A stretch of DNA of 64,000 nucleotides, taken from NCBI GenBank assembly GCA_011799875.1, contig CM022297.1, positions 519,424,929 through 519,488,928 of the forward strand, given 5' to 3'. The notes beneath the pieces are model-generated. The model was not told the origin of the DNA. It was given only the letters and a program-made list of their open reading frames with translations, and did no database searches. The DNA comes from Thinopyrum elongatum (lineage: Eukaryota; Streptophyta; Magnoliopsida; Poales; Poaceae). Shown here piece after piece: positions 59,101 through 64,000 of this stretch. Position 1 is the first letter of the stretch. The number at the start of each line of letters is the position of its first letter. The translations under genes and the position numbers were made by a program.

Positions 59101-60506
59101 TGATCCGGTTTCTAAGAAGCTTCTATCAAAACTTATCTGAAATTAGACAAATTATTTTACCATAACTTATTGGTTCCATGTCATGACATCATGACAAGTT
59201 TCATGTTGTTTAGAGCATTTCGATTTTCTAGAATTTAAGAACCAAATTTCTCAACATTTGCGACAAAGCCATGATACCGAGATGTTTAAAGTTCCTTTTT
59301 ATTTCTTGCATGTGGCCTAAATACAAACCCAAAAACATAAATATAATTTTTCAACCCAATTTAGTGCACTGCTCCATGTGCATGTAATTAAATTTGAATT
59401 ATGTCCATTAAATGCATAGAAACAGACTTAATGTATTAAAAAGGCCAAATAAACCCTAATTTTTTTTCCAAATTATAGCATGCCACTTATATTTTTGCAT
59501 GTTGATGTTAGAAAAAGTTTCAAGTCCAGAATAGGGAGCGACTATCGGTTCCCCCTTAAATGTGACTCGTTCTCTCTCGAAACCACGTGTCTTCTTGTGA
59601 GATGCTCCGGTTTCTAGTAAGCTTCTATCAAAACTTATCTCAAATTGAATAATTTTTTTACCACAACATGTTGGTGCCATATCACGACATCAACCCAAGT
59701 TTCATGTAGTTCAGAGCACTTTTTGATTTTTTAGAAATTAAGAATCAAGAGTCTCAATGTTTGCGACCGAGCCATGACACTGAGATGTTTGAAATTTTTC
59801 TCATCTGTCTCATGGGGCCTAAACATACACCCAAGGACACAAATATTATTTTTCAACTCAATTTGATGCACCATTCCAAGTGCTTGTAGTTAAAATTTGA
59901 ATTATATCCATTAAATGCCTAGAAACTCACTTAATGTATGAAAAGGCCAAACGAATCCTGAAAATTTCCAAAATGTAACATGAGAATTTTGTTGGTTCAT
60001 GGTTATTGCAGAAAAAGTTTCAAGTACAGAAGGGTCAGCGACTATGGGTTTGCCCTCAAATGTGACATGTTCCCTCTCGTAACCACGAGTCTTCTTTGTG
60101 AGATGCTCCGATCTCCAAGAGGTTTCTATCAAAACTTATCTCGGAATTGGTCAAATTGTTTACCACAGCCTATTGGTGCCATATCATGACATCATGCCTA
60201 GTTTCATGTATTTCAGAGCACCTTTTTATTTTCTGGAATTTAGAACAAAGATTCTCAATGTTTACGGCCGAGCCATGACACCATGATGTTTGAAATTTCT
60301 TCTCATTTCTTGCTTGGGGCATAAACATGCACCCAACGACACACATATGATTTTTCAACCACTGCTCCATTTGCTTGTAGTTCAAATTTGAATTATGTCC
60401 ATTAAATGCCTAGAAATTTACTTAATGTCTAAAAGGGAAAAATAAATTCTGAAAAAAATCCATATTTTACATGACAATTCTGATCGTGCATGTTGACCAT
60501 GCTCCC
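56195..60506. repeat. Tandem array of a ~490-bp repeat, about eight diverged copies
   Basis: A landmark segment like GAGATGCTCCGGTTTCTAAG recurs at about 56199, 56690, 57185, 58134, 58605, 59095, 59597 and 60097. Spacing is 471-502 bp, apart from one 949-bp gap explained by the solo LTR at 57632-58081. Other conserved blocks per unit are CCAAGTTTCATGT, GAGCCATGACACC and TTCAAATTTGAATTATGYCC. Units carry many substitutions and small indels and no long frame. I cannot match it to a named satellite. Confidence 0.88.
57632..58081 (+). mobile_element. Solo LTR inserted in the tandem array
   Basis: 450 bp from TGACGGTGCAATATACC to CTCACGTACCGTCG, flanked by a perfect 5-bp duplication GTCGG (57627-57631 and 58082-58086). 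Removing it restores the array consensus CTGTCGGTTC. A TATA box TATATAAAG lies at 57836-57844. The terminal inverted repeat TGACGGT/ACCGTCG suggests that the last base was A. No second LTR or internal region is present, so it arose by LTR-LTR recombination. Confidence 0.85.
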
Positions 60507-61140
60507 GCGATGAACAACAAATTAAAAAAGCAAACAAGTTTTTCTAAAGAAATAAGTTTTTGTACATGTTCAGATAGTGTTCAAAAACGTGCTTGAAAAT
60601 TTCCATGTGGAATGGAACAATAGTGTTTTGTCCGTGAAAAACAAAACAAAATTAAATAGTCGAGAAATGCCAAAAAAAATTGGTGTACAAATTTTGCATG
60701 GATCAAAATGCTTGGGCTTTATACCTAAACATTTGGACATAAATATACCCATATCTAAAAAACCATACTTTTTAACATTTGCAAATAAACATTTTTGGCT
60801 CAAACCCTGCAAATGCTCCAAGCCGAATTGGATATCCGGTGAATGCTCTGTTTTTGTATTTCCCCACATCCGCGCGCATGCCCAAATATTTTTCAGCCAT
60901 TGCTTCGGCGGTCCCCCGCAAAAAAAAATTGCTTCGGTCGGAGGATGCAAGGCTTGCTTCAATTCCTCTCGTAAATTTTCGCACAAAGAAAAATAATTCC
61001 TTTGGTAAATCATACGAACATCTTTTTTTTTTTGAGAAATCAAATCATACGAACATCTGTCGCTACAATAGATAGAAGGAGAAAGAAAGAAAAACCCTCG
61101 CGTTGGGTAAATCTTCCGGCCCGTTTCTAGGCCCACATTT
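60507..61140. other. AT-rich intergenic DNA
   Basis: No gene. The end of this stretch (61110-61140) begins the GGCCC-rich promoter of the next gene. Confidence 0.55.
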
Positions 61141-61150
61141 TCCAGGCCCG

Positions 61151-61157
61151 TATATAA
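61151..61157 (+). promoter_or_regulatory. TATA box with neighbouring GGCCC elements
   Basis: TATATAA. AGGCCCA and CAGGCCC motifs occur just upstream (61129-61149) and GGCCTACTGG downstream; such site II-like motifs are frequent in plant housekeeping promoters. Confidence 0.6.
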
Positions 61158-61509
61158 GTGGCAGCCCCTCTTTACCTCCCAGGCCTACTGGACGGGAAAA
61201 AAAAAACATAACAAACTTCATCTTCCACCTCCCGCCTTCTTCATCTTGCTTCTGAACCCGAACCAATTCTTGAAGAGTCGGGTTGAATCAAGTTCTTGGA
61301 ACGGGAATCTTGTCAAGATAACAGCATTTCGCCAATGTAACTTTCTTTGTTTCTCTCTTCTCTTTCTTTGATCGATTCTTGGTTTGCTGCTGCTTTCTTG
61401 ATCGGTTCTTGGTTCTTGCCGATGAGAAATTGCAGGGAAGGGGAGGAAAGGGGCCTTCCCAGGCGTCGTATAGAACTGTCAGAGTGGCCCAGGAGCGGGG
61501 AGATTCCCA

Positions 61510-62486
61510 ATGGGTGGCAAAGAAGTGCGGCTCCAGAGCACCGGAGCGGACGGGCGGACGGGCCAGCCAGCGTGGTGGCCGGGCAAGAAGGCGGGGCGGC
61601 CGGGAAAGGCGGCGGAGCTGCAGGGCAATGTGTTTGGGCTGCCGGGCAAGAGAGCCGGGCGGCCGGGCAAGAGGCCGGGGCAGCCGGCCGGGCAAGTGGG
61701 CGTGGCTGCCGGGCAAGGCGGCGGGGCCGGCGCGGGGACAGGACGCGAAATCCAGGACGTCTCCGGCGAGAATGGAGCGGGGCCTGATCGCCAAGACGGA
61801 CGCAAGCGGAAGCTCTGGCCTGCGCCCGAGAAGAACTACCTTCAGATGATCCACCTCCGCGAGCTCGGGCTCGGAAGGCTCGCTAATGGCAGAAGCTCAC
61901 TGGTTTTCGAAGAGGGTTTCAAGAACATCGTTCTGAAGGTATTCTTCCCCTCTCCCCCTTCTTCTTCTTCTTCTTCTTCTTCTTCTTCTTCTTCTTCTTC
62001 TTCCCCGGCTCTCTGTCTCGGTCATGTACTGAAACTGAAACGCTAGGCATTGCCCCTTTCCCCCTCTTACTGAATGTGTTTCATTACATCTGCAGGCAGC
62101 GTACAATTTCAATGATTTTGCAAGCTACAGTTTTGTACATCTACAATTGCGACGAATGAGACAGATCAAGACGATTCTACAAGCTGAAAATGTACTTATT
62201 TCCCTTGCTGAATCAGGGCTGTGCGTAGCTTTTGACAGAGGCAAGCAATTTTCTCAACATGTCATGTTGCTTGGTAAAAACACTAGTGCATTTTAGGTCC
62301 TAATGTAAGAAACTGGTTGGGTTTTGTGGCCGCAGGTACAAACACCAGGCTGTGCGCTCTGAACAAACAAATAGATGATCGGATCATGAAGATCGAATGG
62401 GTTCCAAGCACAAGGACGCTGATCCTAGTGTCTCATTTTATCAAATCAAGATCTTTGGCCATCAATTGCTCGGCAATAGATATAGA
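61510..62486 (+). CDS. Conserved plant protein of unknown function, N-terminal part (gene continues or is truncated)
   Basis: Exons 61510-61938, 62096-62240 and 62336-62486 join in phase. The second intron starts with GC (AGAG then GCAAGC), a GC-AG intron; the other donors are GT. The first ~95 residues are a Gly/Pro/Arg-rich low-complexity region of the GRPGK type, then a basic patch (GRKRKLW). The conserved part follows: YLQMIHLRELGLGRL, FEEGFKNIVLKAAYNFNDF, SYSFVHLQLRRMRQIKT and ISLAESGLCVAFDRGTNTRL. This resembles a plant protein family with a WD40/transducin-like C-terminal half, as I remember it; the assignment is tentative. A TGA would be read three bases after 62486 unless the GTGAGT donor there is used. 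An upstream ATG at 61422, out of frame, may be a uORF. The rest of the gene would lie beyond the LINE and the window. Confidence 0.6.
61955..62004. repeat. (TTC)n microsatellite in intron 1
   Basis: About fifteen TTC trinucleotides in the first intron of the preceding gene. Confidence 0.9.
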
Positions 62487-62736
62487 GTGAGTCTTTCTAC
62501 TCTGCTACAACTGGTTTACAGTAATATGCTACTGATAGAACTGCTTTACAATCATCAGACGAATATCAAGTTTACAGTAATCATCATAGTGCTTGCTTAT
62601 CTAGGAAGTACAGTAGATATAAGATCATGCCACTGATTGATTGGTAGCTTCACAGCAATCTTTTCCTGTAAAGGAACACACACTGCAGTCAAATAAATAG
62701 TTTTGTTGCAGTTCACCAACGCTAGATTTCAGATTT
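62487..62736 (+). other. Third intron of the conserved gene, left of the LINE
   Basis: AT-rich sequence after a GTGAGT donor. No exon is recognised before the LINE end. Confidence 0.45.
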
Positions 62737-64000
62737 TTCTTTTTTGAACTTTAACTGACTGTAGGAGAGTTTCCTACAGTCTCATTGTATTAAGCAAGCA
62801 CAGTAAATGTGTAGGAGTTACATGATTTACAAAATACACACGGGGGGCACCGCCATGGGGGCTGCCCAAAGCAATAAATAAAAGAAGAGGAAGAACTCTG
62901 ACAGCAGGCAAAAAAAGAAGGCAAGCACTAGTGTAGCCTTCAAGCTCAGCAGATGATCTGTACTTGAGCAGACCAAAGTCCTGCTTAAACCTCCTGCGAC
63001 AGGCACCCCCACAAAGACTTCCATGAACACGGGCCTGGCCCCTCTTGGCATGTGTCAACCATTCAAATCTGTCGTTTCCCGCCCCCCACGTTATTCCAAG
63101 TTTGCTCCAGCACTCCCTAGCAAAGGTGCACGAGAAGATCAAGTTCTCTACAGTTTCATTGGATTGGGTAAGGCAAAGGGCGCAGCAGTCAGATCGCTGC
63201 GAGCCCGGTCCCACCACGTAATGCCTGCAACCTAACATATCTTTGGAGTTTAGGCCATCTGACAGTAGCAACCAAGCCAACACTTTCAGCTTCATAACGC
63301 ATCTGGACCTCCAAATCCGTTTGAAGGGTTCCTGAACTGTCTGAAGAAGAATGTGTAGTATCAAGCAGACGTGTACCTAGGCCCCCAGTCATCAGTAGCC
63401 ATAGTATTGATGCTGGTTTTGGCAGTCTCAATCTGTAGTTGGGCCACCTCCTGGCGCACCTGAACTGACATTGGTAGATGTAAGCCTTCACCAAGCAAGT
63501 GCATCGTGAGAAATTGCTCGACAGTGGCATCTTCATAAACAGCATAAGAGAAAAGCTCTCGGGTAGGCATCCGAGAGTATCTGCCCGCACCACTGATTCT
63601 TCCAGAAGAGAGTAGAAACAGAGGTGATCCCGCTTTAAATCAGCATAAGGGTATTAACTCTCTCCACCAAAATGATCCACACGGGCCCGCCGCGTGCGGT
63701 ACAGAACTAGTGGAGTACGTGGACCAAATCAACTCGACCCATGGCACATCATGGTGATTGTAGAATTTGTCTAGGAACTTCAGGAGAAGTGCAGTGTTTA
63801 AGATCTTGGTGTCGAGTTGATTTGGTTTGCACACCATCGTCCATGCAGCCAGCGAGTTTGAAGTTTCTCCTTGATCAGTTTTTCTTCTCCAGAGGCATAG
63901 GTGGCGTAGTTTGCCGAGGTGTGCCAAGATCTTGGGAGGGATTCTAATAGAGCACATGGCATAAACTGCAAACGAGATCAGCATTGAGTCCACCAGCCTC
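62737..64000 (-). mobile_element. LINE (non-LTR retrotransposon), 3' part, truncated by the window end
   Basis: The minus strand ends with a poly(A)-like tail (TTCAAAAAAGAAAAA near 62733-62752) after GAAACTCTCCTACAGTC. It encodes the C-terminal part of a LINE ORF2 upstream. The 5' part lies beyond 64000. Confidence 0.8.
62774..63993 (-). pseudogene. LINE ORF2 C-terminal region (post-RT segment and zf-RVT domain), degenerate
   Basis: From 63993 leftwards: a post-RT segment of the form ISFAVYAMCSIRIPP and ALLLKFLDKFYNHHDVPW, then a frame change. Next is the reverse-transcriptase zinc-binding domain (zf-RVT) with WRSRCVMKLKVLAWLLL, CALC and FSCTFARECWSKLG at about 63330-63080. The frame switches at least twice (near 63640 and 63370-63590), and a short internal deletion is apparent around 63810. 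It is not functional. The zf-RVT lacks the usual His (ENLIFSC where HLFF-type is common). Confidence 0.82.

Noticed and set aside
56195..60506. Regular repeats considered as a CRISPR or tandem gene family
   Set aside because: Units of about 490 bp are similar throughout, without conserved repeat/variable spacer structure and without open frames.

Overview
The window is a stretch of large-genome grass DNA, almost certainly Triticeae (wheat or a goat-grass relative). The evidence is a dense nest of LTR retrotransposons of Triticeae type (an Angela/BARE-like copia element carrying a Fatima-like gypsy element), a 12.6-kb CACTA transposon, Thalos-like Stowaway MITEs, PIF/Harbinger MITEs, a Cassandra-type TRIM, a LINE and a tandem array, with a few plant genes between them. 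No bacterial, viral or organellar content was seen.

Layout. 0-2.1 kb: intergenic DNA with two MITEs. 2.2-2.8 kb: an intact two-exon gene for a secreted pollen Ole e 1-family protein (grass pollen group 11). 3.1-5.5 kb: non-coding, with degenerate short repeats. About 5.6-24.58 kb: an LTR fragment of one retroelement, split by a complete copia element (6647-24549, target duplication CAAAC), itself split by a complete but pol-less gypsy element (13427-22591, target duplication CCAGC). 24.98-25.65 kb: a Cassandra-type TRIM with 5S rRNA sequence in both LTRs. 26.7-28.7 kb: a minus-strand MATH-domain gene. 30.1-32.1 kb: a short-LTR, non-autonomous retroelement (target duplication GATAT). 33.1-34.0 kb: fragments of a PTB-like RRM gene and of eIF3e.

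34.0-48.8 kb: a paralogous second MATH gene, split by a CACTA element (35725-48332, target duplication CTG) that landed exactly on one of its splice acceptors. The CACTA carries a small coiled-coil/membrane ORF, a TNP2-type transposase with one stop codon, and a multi-exon second gene (Ptta/En/Spm-type domain plus a Ulp1-like C-terminus). 49-56 kb: MITEs, a Harbinger-like element and retroposon-like debris. 56.2-60.5 kb: about eight copies of a ~490-bp tandem repeat with a solo LTR inside. 61.1-62.5 kb: the start of a conserved plant gene with a GC-AG intron. 62.7 kb to the end: a degenerate minus-strand LINE in that gene's third intron.

How it fits together. The host genes are the pollen gene, one MATH gene with its broken duplicate, and the 61.5-kb gene; the rest is mobile DNA in successive layers. 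Direct target duplications establish the insertion order. LTR comparison by eye (12 differences in 483 bp for the gypsy element; about 42 in about 1750 bp for the copia element) puts both insertions at similar ages. The six premature stops seen in the large transposon reading frames can all be read as C-to-T or G-to-A changes, as expected from long-term cytosine methylation.
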